This document shows positions 25,001 through 38,525 of a DNA stretch of 64,000 nt, piece by piece. The stretch comes from Phylloscopus collybita. Lineage: Eukaryota > Chordata > Aves > Passeriformes > Phylloscopidae. The translations under genes and the position numbers were made by a program. The notes beneath the pieces are model-generated. The model had not been told where the DNA came from. It made no database searches and saw only the letters and a list, made by a program, of their open reading frames with translations. The stretch is taken from positions 5,952,001 to 6,016,000 of the forward strand of contig JAJNNQ010000006.1 in assembly GCA_027886175.1 (NCBI GenBank), in the 5' to 3' direction. How positions within the stretch are numbered: position 1 is the first letter of the stretch; each line of letters opens with the position of its first letter.

Positions 25001-26990
25001 TAGCAGTCAATCCTACACCATGGAGTCAAACAGAGAAGATAAAGAAAGGTGGTTTATTTCTTCTGACACCTCCAGTTTAAGCAAACTCTTCTTTTTCTTG
25101 ACAAATCTCTTGGTTTCCACTCTAGGATGTTAGCATCTCATCTTTTGGTACAATATTAACATTCAGTTCCACTGCTACAGTCTTTGCTATAAGCAGACCC
25201 ACACTCTTACACATCACTTCCTCAAGAACTATTCACACAGAACTTGCCATGCATTCAAATTCAGTCAGCTCTGTCTGTCCAAATTTTTTTGTATCAGATT
25301 GCAAGCCTTGGTTTATCAGCTGCTGGATGAATTCTCCTGGGCAGATGAAAGAGAAACGAGCCAGCTGCTCGTCCTGCCCTGTTAGAGACCAGGTTATGTC
25401 ACTATAATTCAAAGCCAATTGCTTCCTTCCCAGTGCAGAACTGTCTCTGTGAGCAGACAGACTGAAAGTGGAATTTGCTTTTTATTATTTCAAAAATAGC
25501 AATGTGTGGATGTTTTAGGCCGGACTGGCTTTGACTGAGCTGCCCAGTTTTAAACACTTAATCTAAAACTGTTCTCACTGGCCTCTCCCAGGTCAGCAGA
25601 GTTAGTTAATCTGCTCATAGGACCTCTTCTATTTAGGCTCCTCTTACAAATTATTCTGTAGAAGCTTGCCTTTTCCTACCGACTGCAAAGAGAATGTAAA
25701 GAAACTGGAAAACTAACTTGAACATTAAAATCAATAAAGTAAAACTAGGCATAAATAAGTTTAGGCAAAGGAGGACATGGGGTGTTAAGTATGGCAGAGT
25801 ATGGGGAGCTTTCAAATCAGTTATTTATCTGATCTAGGTTCCAGTTATGGGATGTAAGTCTAGTAGGACAGTAGTGACTAAAGCTGGCTCTGAGATTTTT
25901 GTGTAGTAGCTCATGACATGATGTCTGAAGTCCTTCATCTGGTTCTGCTATGCAGTCCAGAAGGGGATCTCTCTTGTTAACATACATTTGAAATATTTTA
26001 CTCTCGTATAACTTTGTTCTCTGCTCCCAGCAAAACATCATGTGCTCTTCTTTACTTCACATGTAAGACAAAAACTTCTTTGTTTTTCAGAGCCCTCCTT
26101 GTTTGCTGTTGTCATACTTTGATATTGTAATCTCAATTCTGCCTCCTTTATCCTTGTAATAATTCATTATAATGTAATTTATAGGTGATAGCAAAAAGGT
26201 GATATCATAGCACAATGACAATTTAGAAAGTTAAAGTTTAATTACTATTCATTCACCGTACATTAAGTCCACTGAAAGAGAAGTATACTGGATTGATTGT
26301 TCTCGATTAATCTGTGTAGGAGAAAAAGTTTAGGCAAGTACATTTGAGCCTTGTTCTGACTTTAAGCATCATAGCATAAATTAGCTGTACTGTTTGATGC
26401 TGCAGATGGTATATGTGCTATTTTTATTGTCACAGTTTTTTGCTCTTTAGCTTTAGCTTTCGTATTGCCCTTTATAATCACTGGGCAATTGGTATGAAAA
26501 AAGTGAAACACTCAAACCCACAGAGAGACATTTTTAATGGGGTATATTTTTACAAGGACAAGCTGATCAAAGGCACTGAGAAATAAAACTTTGAAATGAG
26601 GTGCATACCTCAAATCAAGAAGGCAATAATTCTGCAGTTTTCTGGTGATGTTGGCAGGAGAAGACATGGAACTTGTTTCTTTGTTAATTATACCTTTACT
26701 CTAAATAGATAAAAACTTGATACTGTTCATCTATGAGTGTCCCACTGAAAAAGCTCTCCTGTCAAGAGAGAGAATAGTTGGAAAATAAACAAGAATTGCC
26801 TTGTAATTCTGTAATATAAGAAAATGTAGTACACAAACAATATGACCCAAAAGCTATCAGCAGCAAGATACACATTATTTCAGTTTCTTTATAAAGTTAT
26901 GTAAACCATTATTTTTGTGTTTGTAAGGCCTCTGCACCTTCTACTTATTGCTGTACTACTGCTATTTGGCATTTCTGGTCACTGCTATGG
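22032..26990. other. Unique AT-rich DNA, no established gene
   Basis: The region has no recognised interspersed repeat. It includes a 21-base palindrome at 24.7 kb and a minus-strand frame at 25233-25378 that is discussed as a very speculative terminal exon. A/T-rich strings dominate 22.9-23.9 kb. Confidence 0.5.
24701..24721. repeat. Perfect GC-rich palindrome
   Basis: The arms gggtaagacc and ggtcttaccc are exact complements, separated by a single G. This would form a 10-bp hairpin or cruciform. It stands out because the surroundings are AT-rich and low in CpG, while the stem contains CCGGG. The cause is unknown. Confidence 0.85.
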
Positions 26991-27240
26991 CCAGCTGAAA
27001 AGTTGCCTGATGGAAAAGGACCTGGGGGTGCTGGTTGACAGCCAAGTGAACATGAATCAGTGTGTGCCTAGGTGAACAGGAAAGCCAATGGCATCTTGGC
27101 ATGTGTAAGCAATAGTGTGGCCACCAGGGCCAGGACAGGGATTGCCCCTCTCTGCTGGGCACTGGTGATGCTGCACTGGAGCCCTGTGTCCAATTCAGGT
27201 CACTGCAGGAGTCTTGAGCCAAGGTGGCTGGAGGAGGTGA
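26991..27240 (+). mobile_element. CR1 LINE fragment, end of ORF2
   Basis: The sequence encodes the last part of the CR1 reverse-transcriptase polyprotein in broken form: 'aaaggacctgggggtgctgg', 'aaagccaatggcatcttggc' (residues KANGILA) and 'aatagtgtggcca'. It is then lost in diverged sequence after about 27200. Both ends are missing, so no 3' tail is seen. The plus-strand frame at 27072-27386 is a remnant of this, with lesions, and runs on into unrelated DNA. It is not a functional gene. Confidence 0.88.
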
Positions 27241-29474
27241 CCACTCAACTTCTCTTAACATTGCAAGGCTGGCCCTTGTGTTTGTACAGACTAAGCCAAA
27301 TTGAGTGCAGATTGGCAGAAGCTGTATGGAGACCCACGCATTTCCTCCCCCTTCCTACTTCAGGTTTTGAGCAGGAGGAAAACTAAGATGGTCTTTCTCA
27401 GCCAGGTCTCTGCTTCTGGGTTGAGAGCAGCAAAGACAGGAGTTGAGGTTTGGGCCATCTTCATTTCTGTCTGATTACTATGCCCTTTTGCTTTACACAG
27501 GGCCTTCCCAGAAGGAGCCTTTCCTTACACAGACAGCCTCCCAGAAACAGAAGGATGAATGCTCTTATTTTCCTATAGAGATGAGTTAAAAACTCTCTGG
27601 AATTACTATTCATGAACTCCATCTCTGGGGTGGTCAGCTGATAGTGTGATCTGATTTCTTTGCCAGCAACATTCACAGAAAACATCTGGGAAAATGCTTT
27701 GTGGGCTGGTTTTGATCTGCTGTCCACACTTCAGTCACCCCTGCTCTGCTACCTTACGAGTAAGAACTATTATGTCTCAGCTAAGACTACCATGAGGAAT
27801 GGATTTGTTAAAATATTATCTTTAAGAACTAAGTTTCTTTTTCATCTTTGAACATCCAGTTGCTGCTAGAGACACATTTCTGTTGTCTCCTGCCTTGTGC
27901 ACACTTTAGAACACCAAACATTTTTCCAATAAACTGCATGAAAGCCCATGTTTTCTTTATTTTAAAGTTTTTTTTTTCCTAAAATTAATTGCCATCTCCT
28001 TAAACTGCTTTACATCCAGAACCTGAGTGAGAACATGCTGCAGCTAGAAATTTGAAAAAGGTCATTTAGCTGAAACATTTGTTGATAGCTAAATGTGATA
28101 CTTAATGTTGATAGCTTTTTTGTGATACTTAATACTCAATACATAACAAAAAGATGCCACTTATCATATGAAACTGCCAGAAGTGAAAGTGCATAGAGAA
28201 ATAAAAAATGGAGTTGTAGTAAGTGCATTGTCTCTTTGTCAGACAGTAAATTAATTGTTAAAATCTTTTATAGACTGCTCAAGGTTTCTAGCTATGTACC
28301 TTTGTTTTCTTCAGGATGAGTCAAGGAAACTAATTTCTTCAAAACAGCCTTTATAATTGCCCCTTAACTGAAAGATACTTACAGTATGCTAAATTGTCCT
28401 GTGAAAAGAAAAAAAAAACCAAACAACAAAACCAAAAAACCCCACAAAAAACAGGAGGAAAAGGAAAAAAAGGAAAGGAAAATTAAAAAAGAAATAATAT
28501 AGGAGAGCAAGCAACTTAAGAGCCTTTGGCTTTCTGTCAATGAGAAGAGATTAAACTTGCATCAAGGAATTAACACATTGATGGGTCATACTGTACAGCT
28601 GAATCCTAAAGAATATATTATTAGTATAGAAAAAAAAAAATCCTGTTATAATTCCCAGTGATCTGCACAATAAGGCAACAACATTTATGCATTTTATCCT
28701 GTGCTGGCAGAGAATGCTGCATGAGTTGCTTCATTATTATGCATTGTTGTATGAACTGATTCCCTTGTGTAGCTGTAGACTGTCACTGGCAGCCATAGGA
28801 GGTCTAGAAAATTATACAAGTATGGGCCACAGAAGGATTTTTAATTAAATGTGGCAAATAACAAGAAATCTAAATTTCTTTTGGAAGTAATATCATTCTA
28901 TTGATAATGCAATGACACTTTAATTCAAATTTCAAAATATTTTGCCTAACAATTAATATTTTCAATCTGCTGAAATGTCTATTAAAGTAATGTAGATGTA
29001 TTTAGTTTTATCTGAATTTTTATTTTTAGAGATTCATTTTCCTACAAACCAAAAAGCCTTTGATTTTATCATATTTGTGATACTTCTATGTGAACTTTCT
29101 TGAGGAACTGCATGTCCTGTGCGTGCCTGTGTCTATTTATTCTGCTTCTAAAATCATCCTTCCTGAGTTAGTCTTTTGATTCATTCCTGTGGCAGTTGTT
29201 TCTGAGAATTTGTTAACAAATATAAATATGAGTCATCTAGAAAAGAACAAGAATCCATATGGCATGTAAAACTTTGAGTAACAATTCTTGCAGGCGCATT
29301 TTAGCACTTTATGCTGTTACAATGTGCTGACTGTTACTTTTAATCAGCATTTCAGAACTTTTCTAACCTAAGCCAGGGAGAAGTTCATGTTGTAAACCCC
29401 TGCCCTGAGGACTTCTGTGCAGGTATGCATACATAATTATGCAAATATATATACATTTACCTACACGTAAATAT
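27241..29474. other. Unique DNA, no established gene
   Basis: An A-rich simple region is annotated separately. The segment around 28680-28800 ('gagttgcttcattattatgc') is repeat-free and resembles regulatory DNA with POU-like ATGCAT strings, but this is untested. A minus-strand frame at 27529-27685 is treated in the findings. Confidence 0.5.
28403..28497 (+). repeat. A-rich low-complexity region
   Basis: The region is dominated by A with C interruptions, then G interruptions (aaaggaaa units). It has no associated retroelement body. Confidence 0.85.
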
Positions 29475-29477
29475 GTG

Positions 29478-29514
<37 letters not shown>

Positions 29515-29527
29515 CTGTGTGTGTGTA
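29475..29527 (+). repeat. (CA)n(TA)n(TG)n microsatellite
   Basis: About eleven CA units are followed by about seven AT units and then five TG units. The CA and TG ends can pair with each other around the AT core, so the array is also a potential hairpin. Confidence 0.93.
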
Positions 29528-31199
29528 TCTGTATATCTTTAGTGAAGGGAAAGAATTTTAAAGGACAGCCTTATTCCTATTCAAATTCTCTGTGGAACTT
29601 TTCGTTTGTCATTATGTTTCCGCAGGAGAAGCTGTAAGGTCTCGGAGTGGCTTCTTTGCAATTTAAAATGAATCACGTACCTTTAAAAGCTGAGGTATAA
29701 TCATACCTTTGGCTTTTCTGCTTTCATCACATTGATTTTCCAGATAGAAATTGATTATGTAAATCAGCTACTTCAGCTTATTGGTTCCTATCAGTATTTT
29801 TATTTAATTACTCCTTGCAGCATTTAAAGGAACATTTTATGAATCTGCAGTGAAAACTGTACCTTCATCATCCTTAATTTTCCACATAACCAACGTTGCT
29901 GAAGCACAGTAAAGCCCTGCTTCCGATGACTAATTTTTCACTAGGAAATGTGTCCTGCTGTGGTCATGCATCTACACTCTAAGATAGATACAACCAATGT
30001 CAAGAATTCCACTACAGTGTGTTCTGTCAATTGCTATCTGTCAATCTGTCAGCTGAAACTTGAAACATGACTGAATGTGCTCCGTGGTGCGGATCTGTAA
30101 AATGCATTAGCAATAGTTTACATTCAGTATTTGCAGCATTCTCAGTCATTACAATGTGTGTTGTTGAAAGTATATTAAGAATAATGTGTTATGCTCAGCT
30201 AACTTTTAACATAGTGGTTGACATTCCCCCACCCCAAAAAATCTCTAAAAGCTGCTGCCTTTTCTTTCTTTGACACAATATAAAACACAAAATGCCACAA
30301 CCTGTCTTTGCAAAATGTTACAGGTTTGATTTAGGGTCTCAAAAGCTACACTCACTCAGTGTTGCTCAAGGGGTTTGTAAAAAGAACACCCAGCCTTTAG
30401 CAAGTTGTCACCTTAATTTATTACCCTCTGAGGACTACATGGTAGTTTATGCAAATTCTGTCAGTGGCTTCACACCTGGTCCTGGGGGAGAGATACCTGC
30501 ATCATAAAACTGCCTCAACAGTTGTTACTGGCTGTGTTTGATGAACTTCTTGCACATAGTGTAGAAAAGTGATATTCTTTGAGCAGTTGTGAAAGGGAAT
30601 GGCTTCAACATCCTTCTGGAAGTGGTCCCATCAAAGTGGACTTGAGAAAGACACATTTAAGAAATTCATGGGAAGCCTCCATTCCCCTTGTACTTGTCTG
30701 ACCCCCTTCAGGGGTGGGTAGTCATTTTGTTTCCTGCAGCTGACAAGCCACACTTTTAAGTACATCTATTTTAATAAGAAAAAGGAGGACACTGACAATG
30801 TGCTTGAGTGCTTGGTTGCTCATTGTCCATGCTTCTCAATCCCTCACCCTTCAGTGGATTCCCTCAGCCACCTTTGTCTGGGTCAAATCTGCTTTTGGGA
30901 TAGTGGAGAGCTGGGCTAGTCCTGAGCAGAAGGCATATGATCTCTCTGTTGCAGATATCCCTGAAACCAAGCTATAGTGGTAAAAAACAAAGAGCCACTG
31001 GCATTTCAGTGAAACTCCTCTAAATGCACCTTTCCTATTTCTCTGTAATCTTTTACAGAGGCTGCAGCTGCTTTTTGCATGGGTACCATGTTCTAAGCTC
31101 CACAGAGGTTCCAAGATGCCTCAGTCTTTTTAGTGCCAATGAATATCACTATCAACCTGTCCAATAGGATGAAAATATAACAGCAGCTGCCTAATGCTT
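29528..31199. other. Unique DNA, no gene seen
   Basis: The first 400 bases after the microsatellite (29560-29960) are well mixed, free of low complexity and rich in homeodomain-like cores, a look shared with conserved non-coding elements. The frames at 30067-30507 and 30851-31114 are not recognisable. Confidence 0.5.
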
Positions 31200-31735
31200 T
31201 GGAGACTTCTTCCCCTTAACTCCCACCTGCACTTTAATCACTCCTGAGCTGGGAGTAAGCTTGACTTCTTTACCTAGAGCTTGTCGTAGTCAATATGGAC
31301 ACTGCACTCAAGGAGCTTCATTAAAATCATCAGAAGGCTCCAAGCAGCAGCACCTTGTTATTCGAGAGGTCTCCCATACCTTTTCTTTGTAACTTCCCAA
31401 GAGGAGCTCCACACAGCTCTGGCTCTTTCTCTCTTTCTTCTCCAGTTCTGGCTCGCTTCTTCCTGTCCCCGTCATAGCTGCCTAACCCTGTCTGTCCTAC
31501 GTACAACACCTTACTTTTTCTGTCCCTTGCATGACCTCCTATCCATAACTCTTCACAGCACAGGGAGCAGACTCCAACTGACTCCCGACCAGCTATCTCA
31601 CTCTTTATCACACCCATGGCTGTGAGGGCAAGGCTGTTCCCACTCTAAGATAATTAACACAGCTGAAACATTCCAAAGGCAAGACTGCCTTCAGCAGAAT
31701 CTCCTTTTATCTCCCCACAGTGCTCACAATTTTGA
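31200..31735 (-). mobile_element. Possible degraded LTR-like repeat, unclassified
   Basis: This block is distinctly richer in G+C than its flanks and keeps CpGs (ttcgag, cccgtc, acgta, cccgacc), unlike the neighbouring DNA, which suggests a later insertion. On the minus strand 'gagataaaagga' near 31702-31713 would serve as a TATA-like element. The general look ('ggctgtgagggcaaggctg') recalls passerine ERV LTRs. I could not define either end or a target duplication. A 95-codon minus-strand frame lies within it (31330-31617) and matches no protein known to me. Confidence 0.3.
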
Positions 31736-32003
31736 TACTTTGTTTTAACTGAAATTCTTGCTGTTCTGCTTGGCTAACTTTAATTTTTCAGTTTCCAACC
31801 TCCTGTCATTCCTTTATTTGTGGGCTCTGTTAGTCTATTTTTCATTCCACCATGGAATTTCACCACACTGTAGGGTTTTTCTGGTGGGCTCAAATGTGTC
31901 TTATAGGAGTTTTTTGTCTACATTAAGTCCTCATAATTTCTAGGCAGGTGACAGCTGTTATTAAGGGTTTTTTTTTTCTCCTGTGCTATTTTGAGCATCA
32001 AAT

Positions 32004-32496
32004 AATCACAGAATTACAGAATCATGGAGAGCTTGGGGTTGAAACAGACCTTAACAATCACATAGTTCCAACCCCTCAACCATGGACTCAACTCTTCCCA
32101 CTAGACCAGTTTGCTTAAACCAACCTTGCTTTGAACACTTCCAGGGATGAGGAATCTACAACTTCTCTGGGCAATCTATTCCAGTGTTTCACTACCCTCA
32201 CAATAAAGGATTTCTTCCTACTATTTAATATAAATCTATCCTCTTTCAGTTTAAAGTCTCTCCTCCTTTCATTGCATGCATTTGTAGAAAGACCCCACTC
32301 CCTTGTAGCTCCTTGAGGCAGTGGAAGGAGCTGTAAGGTTTCATCAGGGCCTTCTCACCTCCCAGGTGAATAACCCCAGCTCTCTCAGCCTGTCTTCATA
32401 AGAGACATGTTACAGTCCTCTGGTTATCTTTGCAGCCCTCCTCTTGGACCCAATGAGTCCATGTCCTTCTTCTGTTGGTGGCCCCAGGGTCCAGAT
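32004..32496 (-). mobile_element. CR1 LINE 3' part, about 490 bp
   Basis: Read on the plus strand it begins with the reverse complement of the CR1 3' tail ('cagaattacagaatcatgga'). It then passes through 'gaacacttccagggatgagg', 'ctctgggcaatctattcc', 'tttcttcctactattt' and 'ctctctcagcctgtcttc', ending near 'ggtggccccagggtccag'. The element is on the minus strand and 5'-truncated. The plus-strand frames at 32131-32316 and 32407-32826 are antisense to it and not genes. Confidence 0.95.
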
Positions 32497-34370
32497 TTCT
32501 TGCATCATCATGGTCTATTTGTAGCATTTTGTTGTACAGCTCCTAGCTCAGATCCAGAAACCAGATGTTACTCTTATGTCCCCCAAAGGGCCACTTATGT
32601 CCTTAAGACCTACTTATGTCTTGAGGACACTTTAAACACCGTTTCTTTTCCTTGCAAAACTTGGGCATTCTATCCTTATTTTGGAAAGGAAAAAGAAGTA
32701 GTCAATCTATCCTTTTACAGCCTAGCGATTACCTCACTCATCCCAGAAATGGGACAGCGGCTTTTGGTTCCTTTCTGCAGGTTTTATACTCAGTTGAAAG
32801 GTGACTTTCCCCCACTTTCTGCTTGATTGGTCTAATTAGGCCAAATAGCATCCTATGTTATAGTCCTTGCTTAAGGATTTCCCTGACCTGCAGGATTCCA
32901 TCTTAATGCTCTGATTTATAGTAAAGGTCATTGTGCAAGACTTGCTGGATTGTAGTTCAAAGTGCAGTGTTCTTTGAAACACACTGACTAAACAATGAAA
33001 AAGCTCCAGTTCTTGATGACATAGATGTATCATTTGCTGTGTTCAGCTTTCAAACTGAGCCCACTGATTGGTTTTGTGATATGAATCTTCCCCAGTTAAA
33101 TGAATCATAGCCAAAGAAGATGTTATATTGACTACCAAAGTGTGAATTTTTAGTTTGGTGAATTATCTTCTAAATGAGAAATATTGAAAATGGGATGAAA
33201 ATTGAGTATCAATGTCCAAAACCTGTAGCACTTGATTATTTTGAAATACATGGTGAATGACCATAACCAGTGAAAGTGTATGTAACATTTCTGAACTGTC
33301 TTTGACTAGTATTTAGTTCAGATTTATAATACTGATTAAAACAAAACAAAAATAAAACAGACCATGCTCTCTTATTTTAAACCAACTTAATTTCCACCTT
33401 TCAGTCCTAAAGAAAACAACAACTAATATAGACAATGAAAGAAAAATAGCATTTGGAGTGGTAAGCTGATGGTGGTTATGGTGACTCTGGTTCTGGATAT
33501 AATTTATGACATTTCCCTGGCCTCAAGATGAGAAGTGTCCAATGAAGTTTTTTTTTGTGGGAATGAGTTGATTACTCTCTACCTAACTTATTAACTGCAA
33601 GAAAAAGATCTTGTAATGTCCTGCTTCTGGGAATCAGTCTGAGATCCAATAATTAAATAAATACTTATGTATACTGTATAGAATTTCACTAGAATATTGA
33701 ATTGAGTTAGATCTTGCAGGAAAAATGGCTGTAAACATGTAACATGGTAGTTTCTTCCTGTGACACTGGAACTGTGTTGTTTCCATTTTTCTTAGTTTTC
33801 TAATTGTGATGAGCCATCGTCTGTCGTGCTGTCCTTGGTCAGTGTCTACCCAGTGTTTCTCAGTTTTTAATGAAAATGAATGTATAGCTAACCTGAGAGG
33901 TACCTATCAGGCCCTAATACTTTTTTTTTTTTTTCTTCAGTTTATAAATTTATTGATATTGGCCTTGGGTCTTTTTGATTTATCTAAGTCTGCCTCAGCA
34001 GACAGATTGACTGTTTGAGCACATTTACTCCAAAAATGACCTCATCACTTGGGAAATCTTGAGGCACAGTCAGTGCTGTAATTGGCATGGGGGGGACAGT
34101 GGAAAGAGCTCTGCAAGTCCCATGAAAAATGGACATAAACATGGTCATGTAGCCTTGAGAAATACAATATGTTGAAGAAGTTAGAAGTAATATGTTGTCA
34201 ACAGCATAGCTTTATGTACATGAGGAGATTTTCTAAATTTGGTAGGGTAAAGATGAAACAGGCATGTTCAGGCTTGCAGGAACTTTTTTGTTTATCACTT
34301 TGCTACTAGTAAGCTTCACATACTTCCTTCAACTTTTTTGGGGGGGAAACTGTATCCCCTCATTTAATGG
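32497..34370. other. Unique DNA, no gene seen
   Basis: Simple A/T-rich DNA with a T-rich run near 33922-33936. The 139-codon frame that starts inside the preceding CR1 extends to 32826 without resembling a protein. Confidence 0.55.
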
Positions 34371-34535
34371 AGTCACAGAATGATTGAGGACAGAAGGGAC
34401 CTCTGTAGGTCACCTGGTTCAACCCATCTATTCAAGCAGGGCCACCTAGTACCAGTAGCCCAGGTCCATGTCCAGATATTGAAGGTCTCTAATTATGGAG
34501 CCTCCCTGACCTCCCTGGGCAATCTGTTGGATCTG
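34371..34535 (-). mobile_element. CR1 LINE 3' fragment, second subfamily
   Basis: The plus strand reads 'agtcacagaatgattgagga', 'gggacctctgtaggtcacct', 'caagcagggccacctagtac' and 'ccctgggcaatctgttgg', the reverse complement of a CR1 3' end. The 'gagcagg...ggccacctag' version differs from the copies at 1.1, 32.0 and 59.1 kb, pointing to a different CR1 subfamily. It is short and 5'-truncated. Confidence 0.88.
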
Positions 34536-37471
34536 TTACCTTCTCTGACTTTACTATCTGTAATAACACAACCTGCCATTTTTTTCATACTTGCTGCACT
34601 GCCCTCTGGCTAAACTGTGACTTTTAAAAAACTGTTTAAAATCAGACAGTAGTTGGGACATATCTATGAGTATGTGACTTGCAATGAATTAGGGAAACTA
34701 TGGGAGTGAGAGATGATATATATGGAGACATCAGCCAGATAAAAATTGAATGTGCAATGTTTAAATTTTCGTGGTACTTCTGAGAAATGTCACATCTGAC
34801 TCTTATTTGGGTGTTTCTAAACCACTAGCTCCTTTCTTTGACTAGTTACAAACATATCCTTTTCAATTATCTTATTTTTAAAATTTTTTTTCTGTTTCAA
34901 TTCATCATGGCCTACTGCAGTTTTCAGTTTTTTAGGAAAGTTCTGTTATCTCTCCCACTGTGGTAGTATCAGAGGTTTATTTGTAAATTCTATTGCCACA
35001 TTTTCAATTAAGTAACACCACTTCAGAGTTATCTTAACACTAAGTGGTGGTGAAATTCAATGCACATACCCTTAGGTCCTTAGCTTTTAATTAACAGCCC
35101 ATTTCAAATTGTTCTGCCTTTCTTACAGGTGAATTGTATTGTGGCTTGTTGAGTCAATCATTAAGAGGTTCTGGATTATTAAGCTCTTCTTGTTTTTCAC
35201 TTTATGAGATGTTGGATTTTGTGGCTGGGAGGGCAAATGACAAATGGATTTAACTCAGTTTAAATCATAACATCACATAAGTTACTACATATATTCAATA
35301 TATTCCCTTTTCTAGTTATGTCACTTCCCTGTCAATCATTTTTGTTATCTCTTAAGTGTTTGATTTTTTTCTGACATTGTAAGTTAGCTACCTTTAAAAG
35401 ATATATTGATCCATTACACTAACTAGTTTGAACAAGTCACACTAACCTTGACTATATTGCAATTTTCTTGTGCAGGGTTGTTCCATCTTAGGAACTCTGT
35501 AAATGCTGTTCTCAAACTAGATCCATGAAGTGACTTTTCTTTTTTTATGTTTTGAGTAATAAGAAGTAATTCCTCCTACAAAACATATGTAAGGAAAAGA
35601 AAAAATAATCAATTTGTTTTCATACATGCTTCATAAATGAAGCCAGGTTCTATCTTCATATCAGTGGAACTTTGCAAACACTCTTGTCAGCACTGTTGTG
35701 CTGTGTTATCAATAGTTATGACTCCCTGTCATAAATAACATTGTCATAACAATACAGTTAACCTCTTCTACACAAAATTAGATAGATTACTAAGAAAAAA
35801 AAATTTTTTCTTCAGAAAACATGCTTTGCCAAAAGAGATTAGCTGTCTTATAAACCTTGTTGAAGGTATAAATATAACATTACTGTATTACTCTGAACTG
35901 CATGTTTTCTTAATGAGCCACCAATTTTATTATTCTTTCATCAAATACCTCTCTGGAAGTTGCTGGCATTGCTCTTTCCCACGGCTAGTATTTTAAACTG
36001 GAAAAGGGAAAGAAAAATGTTAAGAAAATGAAAACTCTGAAGAGATTTTTATTTGGTAGGATGTCCATAGATATGTTATTCCTTTCCTTTCATATAGCTA
36101 TCTCTAGGCACTGGAGATACCATGTATTTTTCAGAATGGTGATTGGACTTGGTAGTGCCAAATTTTAATGATGCCAAAGGCATACAGCTGAAGACTCAGA
36201 AATGTGAGGTTATGAGGTATATAGTAGGGAGGTAGGGTTTGAATTTGCAACAAGATGCTAGAAAAGCAGAAATCTCCTTTCTGACTCAGTCTGATATGTA
36301 GTCAGGGGGGCATTAGCAGGGGTAGGAGTTGTAGTGTTATTGAGTGGTAAAGGAAGATATGAAAGAAGAAAGAGGACTCCTGTCAAAGGAAAAAGGAGGA
36401 ACTATGCTCAGGAAAAAGCTTACATTAAGATTTATATTTCAATCATTTAAGTTAGCCATAAGGCAAAACACAGGAATTCTGTGAAGTTTTGTTTAATTTC
36501 TATGTCAGAAACAGGGTTAGAGTAACATCTGCTTAGAGCTACACAGGAAGTGTGTAGCTTAGTAGGAAAGAAGTTTGTATTTTTGGCCTAAAGCATAAAA
36601 ACAATCAAACACATCAACATGGAATGCAGGAGTGCCCATGAACTGATATTTGAAGATCCACTTTCACAGAAATTTGCAGAACGCATTCAGAATCCAATGG
36701 GCAGATGAGCAACAAACAGCCCTGCATGTCACTGCAGAGATTTTCAGCATATTAGGGTTTAGTTTTAAAATTTTCATTTAGTACATGGGCAAGTTCTTTA
36801 TAATATCCTCTTGGACATTAAAAAAATTAGGTAGTTACTGAAATTTATCTGACCTTGATAAATACATGGATGACCTTTTCTTTTTGTGGTCTTTCTCATC
36901 AACTCGAAGAGAAATAAAACCATGTATGGCAAGTACAGTACTAAAGCATGGGCATCTAAGGGTAATGTTGGGGTGATGCTGTAGAATGAGCAAATGGGGC
37001 CATCTTCATGCTGAAAGGCTAGCACTTACCCACTAATTAAGAGTTGTCTTTCCACACAGAGGCATCTGCAGAAATATCCTTCCAGGGGCATTTGGCTAAA
37101 ACTGGGTAAAATCTGTGAAAAATGTTAACTGAATCAGCAAAACAAACTGGCAGATTTAACATGGAAGTTTCTGCTTTGAGTAGGATTAGATGTATACTCA
37201 ACTATCCATGTCCCAGAGGATTTCACAGAATTTTTCAGCTGTCTGTTGCTTGCATAACTGCCAGCTGCTGCAGGGATCAAAGGTTAGAAAGGAAGGACAA
37301 TATGTAGATGTGTCATGCTAGACTTTGTGGTCCTAAAATTATAAACATATACTCATGCATCTACAGCAGTGCATCAGTATTTGTTTATAATTTGTCACAG
37401 ATGCACCAACTAATTACTGGCTGAGCGCCTAAATTTTAGAATAAATAAGTACTTCCTAAAGCTAATATAAT

Positions 37472-37493
37472 TTATATATGAATTCATATATAA
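37472..37493. repeat. 22-base perfect AT-rich palindrome
   Basis: ttatatatgaa is followed immediately by its complement with no spacer. It lies in A/T-rich DNA, so the palindrome is less surprising than a GC-rich one. Confidence 0.8.
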
Positions 37494-38521
37494 TAAGATA
37501 GATTATATAAAGTTTTAAAAAAAATCTTAGAAATGGAAGGTCTCAGAAACTTTTGCTATTTTTTATAATATTGCAAATGCCTAAACCACATTTTTTATTC
37601 ACGTGATACTGTGTAGGTAATTTATCAAGGTGAAAGGTCTGTTTAAAACCTGTCTTTCAAAGTGGAGAAAAATTATTTGTCCTGCTCAACCCAGAGTTTC
37701 CATAGACAATGGAGAAGAAATCTGCAGCAATGAATGACTCTTCATAGTGCAGTGGGTTTTTCAAAGAGTAAAGTTGATGTTAATGTAAGTATTGAATATG
37801 TTCATGAAATATATTTTGAGACTCTCTTGCACTATTGTGACTTGATCTTCTGGCACATGTGCTGCTGACCTGATCTATCCAAATGTAACTAACTCAAGGT
37901 CTGAGAAAAATGGAATTTTGAAGTAGTCAAAAAGATTTCTACAGGTGGTTCTTTATAGCTGATCTACTGGAAATAAATGGATATGCCTGATTCTATGGCT
38001 TTATTTTGGAAAAAGCACAATTTAAGTACATGTACCATCAAAGGGTAATGCAATAGTAAAGTATGTACACTTTGAAGTAGAGGGAAGTTTGCAGAGGTAT
38101 TAAAATGCAGGTCACACAAACAAGGTTGTTTTGAGATGATTTTGAAGGGAAGTGAGTGTTTGTATAGTCAAGTTATGGGCTTTTTAAAATCAATTGGCGC
38201 ACCTCAAGATAGAGATGCTTTTGTGCAGAAGTTCTTCACCCAGTGACCTATTTCCATTCTGAATAAAACATGTTGCCTCTCTGCACGAATCTTACCTAGT
38301 TCATTACAGCTGGAGCAACTTTAAGCCAAGGAAATATCCATAAAGATCTGCATTAGCAATACAACTTATGAGTGTTGACTTTCTTTTTTGCTTCCCAGAG
38401 ACACATTCTGAGAATAGTATTGGGTTAAAGCAGATCTTTGAGTGTATTCGCAAATTCAGGGGGTCTGCTATTTGAAACAATTTTTATTGTTTGCATACTC
38501 ATCTATCTGTTTTTGACCATT

Positions 38522-38525
<4 letters not shown>

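Noticed and set aside
32407..32826. 139-codon plus-strand frame, the longest in the window
   Set aside because: It begins antisense inside a CR1 copy and runs into unique DNA. No domain or homology is recognisable.
36798..37025. Minus-strand frame after 'ctagcctttcag' as an exon
   Set aside because: The only donors available are weak (AAG|GTCAGA), and the phase does not fit the other speculative minus-strand segments.
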